From NCBI GenBank assembly GCA_015061145.1, contig SUXD01000019.1, positions 1-47,237 on the forward strand: 47,237 nt of DNA, written 5' to 3'. The position numbers were made by a program, and so were the translations under genes. The notes under the pieces were generated by a model. That model ran no database searches and had not been told where the DNA came from. It saw nothing but the letters and a program-made list of their open reading frames with translations. This DNA comes from Bacteroidales bacterium. GTDB lineage: Bacteria; Bacteroidota; Bacteroidia; Bacteroidales; Paludibacteraceae. Positions 41,498 through 47,237 of the stretch are shown one piece after another. The first letter of the stretch is position 1. Every line of letters begins with the position of its first letter.

Positions 41498-42001
41498 TCA
41501 CATCCCCAGCGCAGCCTTCAGTTTCAGGAATTCGCCTTCGAAATTCGGAGTGAATACGCCCTTGCCCAAGTTGTCCTCTATCTCCGACAAGCGCCAGAAA
41601 CGACCATCGGAAACCTCGTCGTGGTCGGGCGTTATCGTACCTTCGTAGATGGTCGTGAACACGTTCACCACTTCGCGCTCCACCTGCGAACGAAACACAT
41701 ACGACATCAGTTTTTTCGCTTCAAAATCCTTTATCGACAATTCCTCACCTGCCTCACGCACCAATGCGTCCTCTATCGTCTCGCCATACCTCACATGACC
41801 GCCAACAGCCGTATCCCATTTCCCCGGCTGAATACCCTTGGTTTCTGAGCGTTTTTGCAAATACAATTCACCACGGTCGTTGAACACATGCAGATGCACC
41901 ACCGGATGCAAAATGAATGTCTTTGCATGACATACCTGACGGCTTTCGCGCCCTATCACCGTGCCCGACTCGTCCACAACGGGAAAATACTCTTCTTCCA
42001 T
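41498..42001 (-). CDS. NUDIX hydrolase
   Basis: A 167-residue NUDIX protein. The Nudix box is [22 protein letters not shown], which has the expected Glu positions (GX5EX7REUXEE). The N-terminal segment [20 protein letters not shown] and [28 protein letters not shown] resemble isopentenyl-diphosphate isomerase-like and YfcD-like members, but the substrate cannot be fixed. The longest frame begins at a GTG (42022) and overlaps a -7 box, so ATG 42001 is used. A TAATTTTG box (minus strand, 42022-42029) is a suitable promoter element. Confidence 0.92.
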   Translation of the reverse strand: MEEEYFPVVDESGTVIGRESRQVCHAKTFILHPVVHLHVFNDRGELYLQKRSETKGIQPGKWDTAVGGHVRYGETIEDALVREAGEELSIKDFEAKKLMSYVFRSQVEREVVNVFTTIYEGTITPDHDEVSDGRFWRLSEIEDNLGKGVFTPNFEGEFLKLKAALGM

Positions 42002-42099
42002 ATCTATTCTGTTTATTGCCACAAAATTACAAAAATGTTTCCCATTTCGCCGCTCAGGAAGTCACTCAACAAAAAAAATATGAAAAGCAGATTAAAAAA

Positions 42100-42131
42100 T
42101 TTGGTTTTTCCGATAAAATGTTATTACTTTG
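42100..42131 (+). promoter_or_regulatory. Promoter for rpmB-rpmG-DUF4295
   Basis: TTTG at 42100-42103 and TTACTTTG at 42124-42131 (one mismatch to TAnnTTTG) with a 20-nt spacer. The rpmB ATG is 44 nt downstream. Confidence 0.6.
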
Positions 42132-42174
42132 CAAACTCAAAAATAGAACAATAACAATAAAAAGGTATATAAAA

Positions 42175-42414
42175 ATGTCAAAAGTTTGTCAGATTACCGG
42201 TAAAACAGCAATGGGCGGGAACAACGTATCTCACTCAAAGAGAAGAACAAAAAGAAAATTTGATGTAAACTTGTTCACTCGCAAATTCTACTGGGGAGAA
42301 CAAGACTGCTGGATTTCGCTGAATGTTTCAGCAGCCGGTTTGCGCGTAATCAACAAAATCGGCTTGGACGCCGCTTTGAAAAACGCAGCAGAAAAAGGTT
42401 ATTTAAATGCTTAA
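42175..42414 (+). CDS. rpmB: 50S ribosomal protein L28
   Basis: bL28 of the large subunit. The 79-residue protein reads [20 protein letters not shown], then [20 protein letters not shown], both conserved. The start is set by homology; the open frame extends upstream through the promoter to 41917. It is the first gene of a three-gene ribosomal operon. Confidence 0.97.
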   Translation: MSKVCQITGKTAMGGNNVSHSKRRTKRKFDVNLFTRKFYWGEQDCWISLNVSAAGLRVINKIGLDAALKNAAEKGYLNA

Positions 42415-42432
42415 TTAAGAGGAGAACAGAAA

Positions 42433-42621
42433 ATGGCAAAGAAAAGTAAAGGAAACAGAGTTCAAGTAATATTGGAATGTACTGAACACAAAGAAAGCGG
42501 AATGCCGGGCACTTCTCGTTACATCACGACCAAAAACCGCAAAAACTCACCAGAGCGTTTGGAATTGAAAAAATACAATCCCATCCTGAAAAGAGTAACA
42601 GTTCACAAAGAAATTAAATAA
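42433..42621 (+). CDS. rpmG: 50S ribosomal protein L33
   Basis: bL33 of the large subunit, 62 residues: [18 protein letters not shown] and [20 protein letters not shown], the usual L33 text. It lacks the CxxC zinc pairs, so it is the zinc-free type. It lies 18 nt after rpmB and 9 nt before the DUF4295 gene. Confidence 0.97.
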   Translation: MAKKSKGNRVQVILECTEHKESGMPGTSRYITTKNRKNSPERLELKKYNPILKRVTVHKEIK

Positions 42622-42630
42622 GAATAAGTC

Positions 42631-42783
42631 ATGGCAAAGAAAACAGTTGCAACCATCCAAAAAGGTGAAGGACGTTCTTACGCAAAAGTTATCAAAATGG
42701 TGAAATCACCTAAAACTGGCGCTTATGTTTTTCACGAAGAAATTGTCCACAATGACAAAGTAAAAGAATTTTTCGCTAAATAA
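42631..42783 (+). CDS. DUF4295 small basic protein, probably ribosomal
   Basis: A 50-residue basic protein, MAKKTVATIQKGEGRSYAKV through VHNDKVKEFFAK. It follows rpmG directly in the same operon and is followed by a terminator. Members are found throughout Bacteroidota in this position. From memory, a phylum-specific ribosomal protein (bL38) was described in Bacteroidia ribosomes, and this may be it; I am not certain of the match. Confidence 0.85.
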   Translation: MAKKTVATIQKGEGRSYAKVIKMVKSPKTGAYVFHEEIVHNDKVKEFFAK

Positions 42784-42805
42784 GCATAAAACAGATTTGA
42801 AAAAG

Positions 42806-42845
42806 TCCTTTTGTTTCAAAATAATGAAGCAAAAGGATTTTTTTT
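42806..42845 (+). terminator. Terminator of the rpmB operon
   Basis: Twelve-bp stem TCCTTTTGTTTC / GAAGCAAAAGGA (one G-U pair), loop AAAATAAT, then eight T residues. Confidence 0.85.
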
Positions 42846-42848
42846 GCT

Positions 42849-42856
42849 TATATTTG
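42849..42856 (+). promoter_or_regulatory. -7 box for ftsY-rimO
   Basis: TATATTTG, a full match, 24 nt before the ftsY ATG. The region where a -33 element should be lies in the terminator hairpin and has no TTTG. Confidence 0.45.
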
Positions 42857-42879
42857 TTCTTTAAACAAACACATACCCT

Positions 42880-43830
42880 ATGGGCTTTTTAGATTTTTTC
42901 ACAAAAGAGAAAAAAGAAACGCTTGACAAAGGACTCTCTAAAACAAAAGAAAGCGTATTCTCAAAAATATCCCGCATGATTGTGGGTAAATCCACCGTCG
43001 ACGCCGATGTGCTGGACGAACTCGAGGACATACTCATCTCCTCCGATGTGGGAGTGGACACCACACTGAAAATCATCGAAAGAATTGAAAAACGCGTGGC
43101 CGCCGACAAATACATGGGCACGGGCGAACTGCAAAAAATACTCCGCGAAGAGATTGGCGCTTTGCTCGCCGAAAACAATTCTGGCGAAACGGCATCATTC
43201 GAAGTGCCAGAAAACAAAAAGCCCTACGTGATAATGGTCATCGGCGTGAACGGAGTCGGGAAAACCACTACCATCGGCAAACTTGCGCATCAGTTCAAAA
43301 AAGCCGGAAACAAAGTTTTCCTTGGAGCTGCCGACACCTTCAGGGCAGCTGCAGTAGAGCAACTCTCTATCTGGGCCGAACGCGTAGGCGTGCCCATCGT
43401 CAAGCAACAGATGGGGTCCGATCCTGCATCTGTAGCATACGACACCCTGTCGTCAGCCAAAGCGAACAATGCTGATGTTGTAATTATCGACACCGCTGGA
43501 AGATTGCACAACAAGATCAACCTGATGAACGAATTGGCAAAGATAAAGAATGTGATGAAAAAAGTGCTTCCCGACGCCCCAAACGAGATTCTGCTCGTTC
43601 TCGATGGCTCCACCGGGCAAAACGCTTTTGAACAAGCCAAACAATTCTCAAACGCAACGGAAATCACGGCTTTGGCTGTCACAAAACTCGACGGAACTGC
43701 CAAAGGCGGCGTCGTAATCGGTATCTCCGACCAATTCAAAATCCCTGTCAAATACATCGGATTAGGCGAAGGAATCGAAGACTTGCAGATTTTTGACAAA
43801 CAAGCATTCGTAGAATCTTTGTTCGAATAA
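42880..43830 (+). CDS. ftsY: Signal recognition particle receptor FtsY
   Basis: SRP-family GTPase that receives ribosome-nascent-chain complexes at the inner membrane. The 316-residue protein has a short N-terminal region (no long acidic A domain), the N domain helices, and the G domain with GVNGVGKTTTIGKLAHQF (G1), GAADTFRAAAVEQL, IIDTAGRLHNK (G3) and AVTKLDGTAKGG (G4). It ends KYIGLGEGIEDLQIFD as in other FtsY proteins. rimO begins 1 nt after its stop codon, so the two genes are cotranscribed. Confidence 0.97.
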   Translation: MGFLDFFTKEKKETLDKGLSKTKESVFSKISRMIVGKSTVDADVLDELEDILISSDVGVDTTLKIIERIEKRVAADKYMGTGELQKILREEIGALLAENNSGETASFEVPENKKPYVIMVIGVNGVGKTTTIGKLAHQFKKAGNKVFLGAADTFRAAAVEQLSIWAERVGVPIVKQQMGSDPASVAYDTLSSAKANNADVVIIDTAGRLHNKINLMNELAKIKNVMKKVLPDAPNEILLVLDGSTGQNAFEQAKQFSNATEITALAVTKLDGTAKGGVVIGISDQFKIPVKYIGLGEGIEDLQIFDKQAFVESLFE

Positions 43831-43831
43831 T

Positions 43832-45127
43832 ATGACGAAAGAAAAGATAGACATCATAACGCTGGGATGCTCCAAAAACCTAGTCGATTCCGAATTTGTC
43901 ATCAAGCAATTCGAAGCAATCGGGTTTACCGTACACCACGACCCTGAAATTCCGAAAGCGCCTATAGCCATTATCAACACTTGCGGATTTATCGGCGACG
44001 CAAAAGAAGAAAGCATAGACACGATTCTGCAATTTGCACAACGAAAAAAACAAGGGAAGCTGAAAAAACTCCTTGTAATGGGTTGCCTCTCCGAGCGATA
44101 CAGAAACGAACTGAGCAAAGAAATACCAGAAGTGGATAAATTCTACGGAAAATTCGAGTACAAGCAAGTGGTGCTCGACCTTTCCAACGAATACAACGAA
44201 GCGTTGAGACTGCAGCGCACTGTCACCACGCCAAAACATTACACTTACGTAAAAATTTCGGAAGGCTGCAACCGCCTATGCTCCTATTGCGCTATTCCTA
44301 TCATCACAGGTCGGCACATTTCACGCCCTGAAGAAGACATTCTGGAAGAAGTGAAAATGCTGGCACAAAAAGGGACAAAAGAATTTCAAATTATTGCACA
44401 AGACTTATCGTATTACGGCATTGACCTGTACAAAAAATCGAAACTCGCCGATTTGATAAACAAAATTTCTGACATCAACGGCGTGGAATGGATCAGACTG
44501 CACTACGCCTACCCTGCCGGATTTCCGTTCGACATACTGCCCGTTATGCGCGAACGCGAGAATGTTTGCAAATATCTCGACATTGCCTTCCAACATATCA
44601 GCGACAACATGCTGAAAAAGATGCGACGCAATGTAACTAAAGCACAGACCTACGAACTCATCGACCGAATCCGTACCGAGGTTCCAGGCATTCACTTGCG
44701 TACAACGCTCATGGTTGGACATCCTGGCGAAACCGAACAAGACTTCGAAGAGCTAAAAGACTTCACACGCAAGATTCGCTTCGAGCGGATGGGAGCTTTC
44801 ACTTACTCAGACGAGGACGGCACCTACGCCAACCTCCACTACAAGAATGACATTACCCCTGACGTGAAACAACAGCGTTTGGACATCTTGATGGATTTGC
44901 AGCAAAACATTTCAAAAGAACACAACGAAAAGAAAAAAGGAAAAACTTTTAAAGTAATCATCGACAGAGAAGAGGCCGATTCATATATCGGACGCACCGA
45001 ATACGACTCCCCTGAAGTCGACCAAGAAGTGCTGATTAATAAAGACAGGAGACTGGAAATCGGTCAATTCTACGATGTAAATATCGAAAATGCAGAAGAT
45101 TTTGATTTATTCGGGAAAGTTATTTGA
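43832..45127 (+). CDS. rimO: Ribosomal protein S12 methylthiotransferase RimO
   Basis: Radical-SAM enzyme that adds a methylthio group to the conserved Asp of ribosomal protein S12. The 431-residue protein has the N-terminal UPF0004 domain (TLGCSKNLVDSEF; INTCGFIGDAKEESIDTI) with its Cys ligands. The radical-SAM motif is CNRLCSYCAIP (CxxxCxxC). A C-terminal TRAM domain ends the protein (FDVNIE-like text, YDVNIENAEDFDLFGKV). It is RimO rather than MiaB because of GCSKN and the S12-type TRAM end. Directly follows ftsY. Confidence 0.96.
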   Translation: MTKEKIDIITLGCSKNLVDSEFVIKQFEAIGFTVHHDPEIPKAPIAIINTCGFIGDAKEESIDTILQFAQRKKQGKLKKLLVMGCLSERYRNELSKEIPEVDKFYGKFEYKQVVLDLSNEYNEALRLQRTVTTPKHYTYVKISEGCNRLCSYCAIPIITGRHISRPEEDILEEVKMLAQKGTKEFQIIAQDLSYYGIDLYKKSKLADLINKISDINGVEWIRLHYAYPAGFPFDILPVMRERENVCKYLDIAFQHISDNMLKKMRRNVTKAQTYELIDRIRTEVPGIHLRTTLMVGHPGETEQDFEELKDFTRKIRFERMGAFTYSDEDGTYANLHYKNDITPDVKQQRLDILMDLQQNISKEHNEKKKGKTFKVIIDREEADSYIGRTEYDSPEVDQEVLINKDRRLEIGQFYDVNIENAEDFDLFGKVI

Positions 45128-45175
45128 AATTTTCATCGAAAAGTCTTATAATTGCCAAAATAAAATTTTCAGACT

Positions 45176-45466
45176 GTGAACTACAAAGAATTCATAAGCG
45201 AATACTCCTCGCAAATAGGCAAAACTCAAAAAGACGCCGACATGATTGTTAGCGCCATCACCAACGCCATGCGAGAAGCATTCAGCGACTCCAACTCCGT
45301 TTCCTTCCAAGGTTTCGGCATTTTTGAGTTGAAAAGGAAAGAAGAGAGAATTGTCAAAAATCCTCAGACACAGCAAAGAATGCTCATTCCACCCAAGCAA
45401 GTAGTGGAATTCAAACCTAGCATAACATTAAAAGAACAATTAAAAGAACTTCCGCCAAGTGAATAA
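45176..45466 (+). CDS. HU-family DNA-binding protein
   Basis: A 96-residue histone-like protein. The text ISEYSSQIGKTQKDADMIV, SVSFQGFGIFELKRKEERIVKNPQTQQ and VEFKPSITLKEQL fits the HU/IHF fold: helices, then beta arms with a short RNPQT-like loop (VKNPQTQ). The start is GTG at 45176. It overlaps the next HU-domain gene by 8 nt, indicating translational coupling. Confidence 0.92.
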   Translation: MNYKEFISEYSSQIGKTQKDADMIVSAITNAMREAFSDSNSVSFQGFGIFELKRKEERIVKNPQTQQRMLIPPKQVVEFKPSITLKEQLKELPPSE

Positions 45467-46652
45467 CGAAAAACTAAACATACAATATCTTATCGACAGT
45501 GTATCCGCTCAAACAGGATACACCAAGAAAGAAACAGAGGTGTATATCAAAGAATTCTCAAGAATTCTGAAAGAGACGCTTTTGCGTGAAGGTCTTGTCA
45601 AAATCAAAGGGCTAGGCACCTTGAAACTGCAATGGAACAAAAGCAGAAAAAGCGTGAATGTGCAAACAGGCGAAGTTATCGAGATTTCCGGTCACTACAA
45701 AATCGACTTCACTCCTGAAAACTCGCTGAAAGACTTTGCGAACCAACCTTTCGCACACCTAGATAACATCATGCTCGACACATCTGACGCTCTTGCAACC
45801 GAGCCCAATGCCGCGGAAGAACAAGAGCAAATCAACAAACTTGCCGAGCAAGCCTTAGAGATCAAATCTCTATTGTCCGACATCAATGATGTTCAGCCGG
45901 TCAATCCGGTTCCTGCTCAAAGCGAAGACAATGACAGCGCCGAACATGCCGTTTCAGATGAACCCGTCGTTGAGCCAGTTGCAATTCCTACAGCCAAAAA
46001 CGACAAAGAAGAACGATATGTAACTGAAGTTGCTTCTTCAAGCGTCAATAACAGCAATCTTGCTGAAACGACAACGGAAGAGACAACAAACACCGAAAGC
46101 GAAGATAGACCACAAAAGAAGAAAAAAAGAGGATGGCTCTGGATCTTAATATTAATTGCACTAATACTAATTGCGTTAGGCACATATCACTACATACAAT
46201 CCAACAGCATAAGCGTACCGCCAACGCCTGCTTCAAACATCCAAATTCAAGATGATGGCAATGCAGAACAAGTCACAACAGAGGAGGATGAGCCAATTGA
46301 CGAGACTGCAGAAGAAGAAATGACAGAAATGGAAAATTCAGAAAGCTACGAGTCGGAAGATAATGACGATATATGCCAGAAATATTTTTCCGATTTCGAC
46401 ATCAACAACTGCGAAACGCTGTATGAAGTTGAAGTTGCTGAAGGTGCCAGACTGGCATGGTACTCGACCAAATACTATGATTCATACCAATTTTGGCCAT
46501 ACATTTACGCAGCAAATCGCGACATTATGTCCTCACCAAACGATTTAAAGAAAGGTACTGTCATAAAAATACCTAAGCTACCAAAAGAAATGATTGACGC
46601 AAACAGTGAAATCGCTATCCAATGGTGCGAAGAGTGTATTGACAAACAATAA
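45459..46652 (+). CDS. HU-domain membrane protein with a LysM-like C-terminus
   Basis: A 397-residue protein with an unusual order of parts. The first ~95 residues form an HU domain (YLIDSVSAQTGYTKKETEVY; EGLVKIKGLGTLKLQWNKSRK). An acidic, low-complexity linker follows to about 220. A basic KKKKRGW and a transmembrane segment (LWILILIALILIALGTYHYI, about 228-247) come next. After a second acidic stretch, the C-terminus LYEVEVAEGARLAWYSTKYY and YIYAANRDIMSSPNDLKKGTVIKIP resembles a LysM domain. The protein could tie DNA on the inside to the cell wall or periplasm on the outside. Start is GTG 45459, overlapping the preceding HU gene. Confidence 0.85.
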   Translation: MNNEKLNIQYLIDSVSAQTGYTKKETEVYIKEFSRILKETLLREGLVKIKGLGTLKLQWNKSRKSVNVQTGEVIEISGHYKIDFTPENSLKDFANQPFAHLDNIMLDTSDALATEPNAAEEQEQINKLAEQALEIKSLLSDINDVQPVNPVPAQSEDNDSAEHAVSDEPVVEPVAIPTAKNDKEERYVTEVASSSVNNSNLAETTTEETTNTESEDRPQKKKKRGWLWILILIALILIALGTYHYIQSNSISVPPTPASNIQIQDDGNAEQVTTEEDEPIDETAEEEMTEMENSESYESEDNDDICQKYFSDFDINNCETLYEVEVAEGARLAWYSTKYYDSYQFWPYIYAANRDIMSSPNDLKKGTVIKIPKLPKEMIDANSEIAIQWCEECIDKQ

Positions 46653-46670
46653 TAAATAAGACAAAGCAAA

Positions 46671-46701
46671 AAAAACGGATGCGTTTGCATCCGTTTTTTT
46701 T
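46671..46701. terminator. Terminator after the HU-membrane gene, shared with the small lipoprotein gene
   Basis: Twelve-bp stem AAAAACGGATGC / GCATCCGTTTTT, loop GTTT, with A and T tracts on both sides, so it can act in both directions. Confidence 0.88.
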
Positions 46702-46702
46702 G

Positions 46703-46849
46703 CTACGCATTTTCCTGCATTTGCTCAACTTTAATAATCACTTCTGAATGCTTATACCTGCCATAACGGTTATGACAATGATGCGAAGCACACGCTGCGA
46801 ATAACAACGATGAAATCGTCAGCAACAAAAACATCTTCATTTTTTTCAT
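46703..46849 (-). CDS. Small predicted lipoprotein
   Basis: A 48-residue product. MKKMKMFLLLTISSLLFAAC is a lipoprotein signal peptide with lipobox FAAC, leaving a mature part of about 29 residues, CASHHCHNRYGRYKHSEV and so on, rich in His. A perfect promoter lies upstream and a bidirectional terminator immediately after the stop, which supports a real gene. The His-rich start of the mature part could bind metal. Function unknown. Confidence 0.75.
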   Translation of the reverse strand: MKKMKMFLLLTISSLLFAACASHHCHNRYGRYKHSEVIIKVEQMQENA

Positions 46850-46872
46850 TATTTTTCTCTTTTATATTTTTA

Positions 46873-46903
46873 CAAATATAGTATTTAAATAACAATATAC
46901 AAA
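46873..46903 (-). promoter_or_regulatory. Bacteroides-type promoter for the small lipoprotein
   Basis: On the minus strand, TTTG (46900-46903) and TATATTTG (46873-46880) with a 19-nt spacer, 23 nt before the start codon. Confidence 0.7.
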
Positions 46904-46926
46904 ACAACAAAAAACTTCTTATTTCT

Positions 46927-46958
46927 CTTGCAAGATACATTTTTTGGCATTACCTTTG
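46927..46958 (+). promoter_or_regulatory. Promoter for tRNA-His
   Basis: TACCTTTG at 46951-46958 is a full -7 match; CTTG at 46927-46930 is a 3-of-4 -33 element at a 20-nt spacer. The tRNA begins 15 nt after the -7 box. Confidence 0.6.
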
Positions 46959-46972
46959 CATTACAAAAAAAT

Positions 46973-47047
46973 GGTGATTGTAGCTCAGTTGGTTAGAGCG
47001 TCGGATTGTGGTCCCGAAGGTCGTGGGTTCGACCCCCATCATTCACC
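46973..47047 (+). tRNA. tRNA-His (anticodon GTG)
   Basis: A cloverleaf can be drawn: acceptor GTGATTG / CATTCAC, D arm with AGCTCAGTTGGTTAGAGC, anticodon loop TTGTGGT with GTG at 47008-47010, and T arm GTGGG-TTCGACC-CCCAT. The extra G at position -1 (46973) and discriminator C (47047) are the His identity elements. The 5:68 acceptor pair appears to be T-T. CC follows, but a complete CCA is not encoded. Confidence 0.93.
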
Positions 47048-47053
47048 CTTTTT

Positions 47054-47083
47054 AAAGACTTCCTTTTTTAGGAAGTCTTTTTT
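47054..47083 (+). terminator. Terminator of tRNA-His
   Basis: Eleven-bp stem AAAGACTTCCT / AGGAAGTCTTT with a 5-T loop, then a T tract. Confidence 0.85.
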
Positions 47084-47171
47084 TGTATCTGCATTTCCAC
47101 CACCAAATTTGGTAATGTTGCCAAAAATGGTTGGTAAAATCCTTGTAAATATTTAAAATTCAACACGATAC

Positions 47172-47212
47172 AATAACTTTGATGAAACATGTTTCATCAA
47201 AGTTATTTTTTT
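47172..47212 (+). terminator. 36-nt perfect palindrome with T tract at the window end
   Basis: AATAACTTTGATGAAACA and its exact complement (47172-47207) run into seven or more T residues on the plus strand. No gene between the tRNA terminator and this hairpin is visible, so it may serve a gene that is not recognisable or be an attenuator of the next one. Confidence 0.55.
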
Positions 47213-47237
47213 ATGGTCAAAACTCGTCGTGAGCGGT

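Noticed and set aside
46944-47156. 70-codon frame on the plus strand
   Set aside because: It runs through tRNA-His and its terminator.

Overview
The window is a stretch of a Bacteroidota chromosome, most likely order Bacteroidales. Three things point there. Promoters repeatedly match the Bacteroides-type pattern TTTG-N19-21-TAnnTTTG (before rplU, serS, pgk, the small lipoprotein and others). Translation starts are mostly A-rich without a Shine-Dalgarno sequence. The gene order rplU-rpmA-serS and rpmB-rpmG-DUF4295-ftsY-rimO-HU is typical of the group. Calls rest on reading motifs and gene order; no database search was run.

Layout. (1) 1-6582, housekeeping: partial fabI, a Sua5/YrdC protein, aroE, rplU-rpmA, serS, then on the minus strand a CCA-type nucleotidyltransferase and an M48 lipoprotein protease. 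(2) 6741-15847, a defence-like operon: a WYL regulator, an uncharacterised protein with a YopX-like stretch, a PD-(D/E)XK nuclease, a DnaQ-type exonuclease, two overlapping DUF262 (GmrS-like) proteins, an ADP-ribosylglycohydrolase and a one-HKD phospholipase D family protein. (3) 15876-22260, a mosaic with gene fragments, a divergent MreB-like actin, a very short FtsZ-like protein, small ORFs behind a repeated structured leader, a membrane protein, a uracil-DNA-glycosylase-like protein and a strong candidate structured RNA. (4) 22309-29121, housekeeping: RluA-type pseudouridine synthase, nadD, a winged-helix protein, pgk, dnaK, a DUF2130 protein. (5) 29373-41477, a type I restriction-modification locus (hsdM, DUF1016 nuclease, hsdS, four-helix-bundle protein, AlbA_2 protein, hsdR, DUF4268 nuclease, YgjP-like protease). 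(6) 41498-47237, housekeeping: NUDIX hydrolase, rpmB, rpmG, DUF4295 protein, ftsY, rimO, two HU-family genes, a small lipoprotein, tRNA-His.

The most unusual part is region 3 with its link to region 2. A 23-bp dyad (arms near CCTCTGCCA / TGGCGGAGG) occurs five times, each time followed exactly 8 nt later by a -7-like box. It lies upstream of the WYL regulator, a broken polyvalent-protein gene, the MreB-like gene, the FtsZ-like gene and one site without an evident gene. This looks like one regulon. The MreB-like protein has altered nucleotide-site motifs. The FtsZ-like protein ends before the catalytic T7 loop. The pair could be decoys that interfere with host cytoskeletons, which is inference. 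Separately, three copies of a ~90-nt leader precede three small ORFs; its 8-bp stem carries three compensatory base-pair changes, which supports a real RNA.

Both accessory regions contain fragments of neighbouring genes: a phospholipase 5' end before the ADP-ribosylglycohydrolase gene and an hsdR 5' end before the AlbA_2 gene. Accessory genes therefore seem to have been inserted beside partly duplicated neighbours. The hsdS gene has two nearly identical target-recognition halves, so its DNA target should be close to symmetric.
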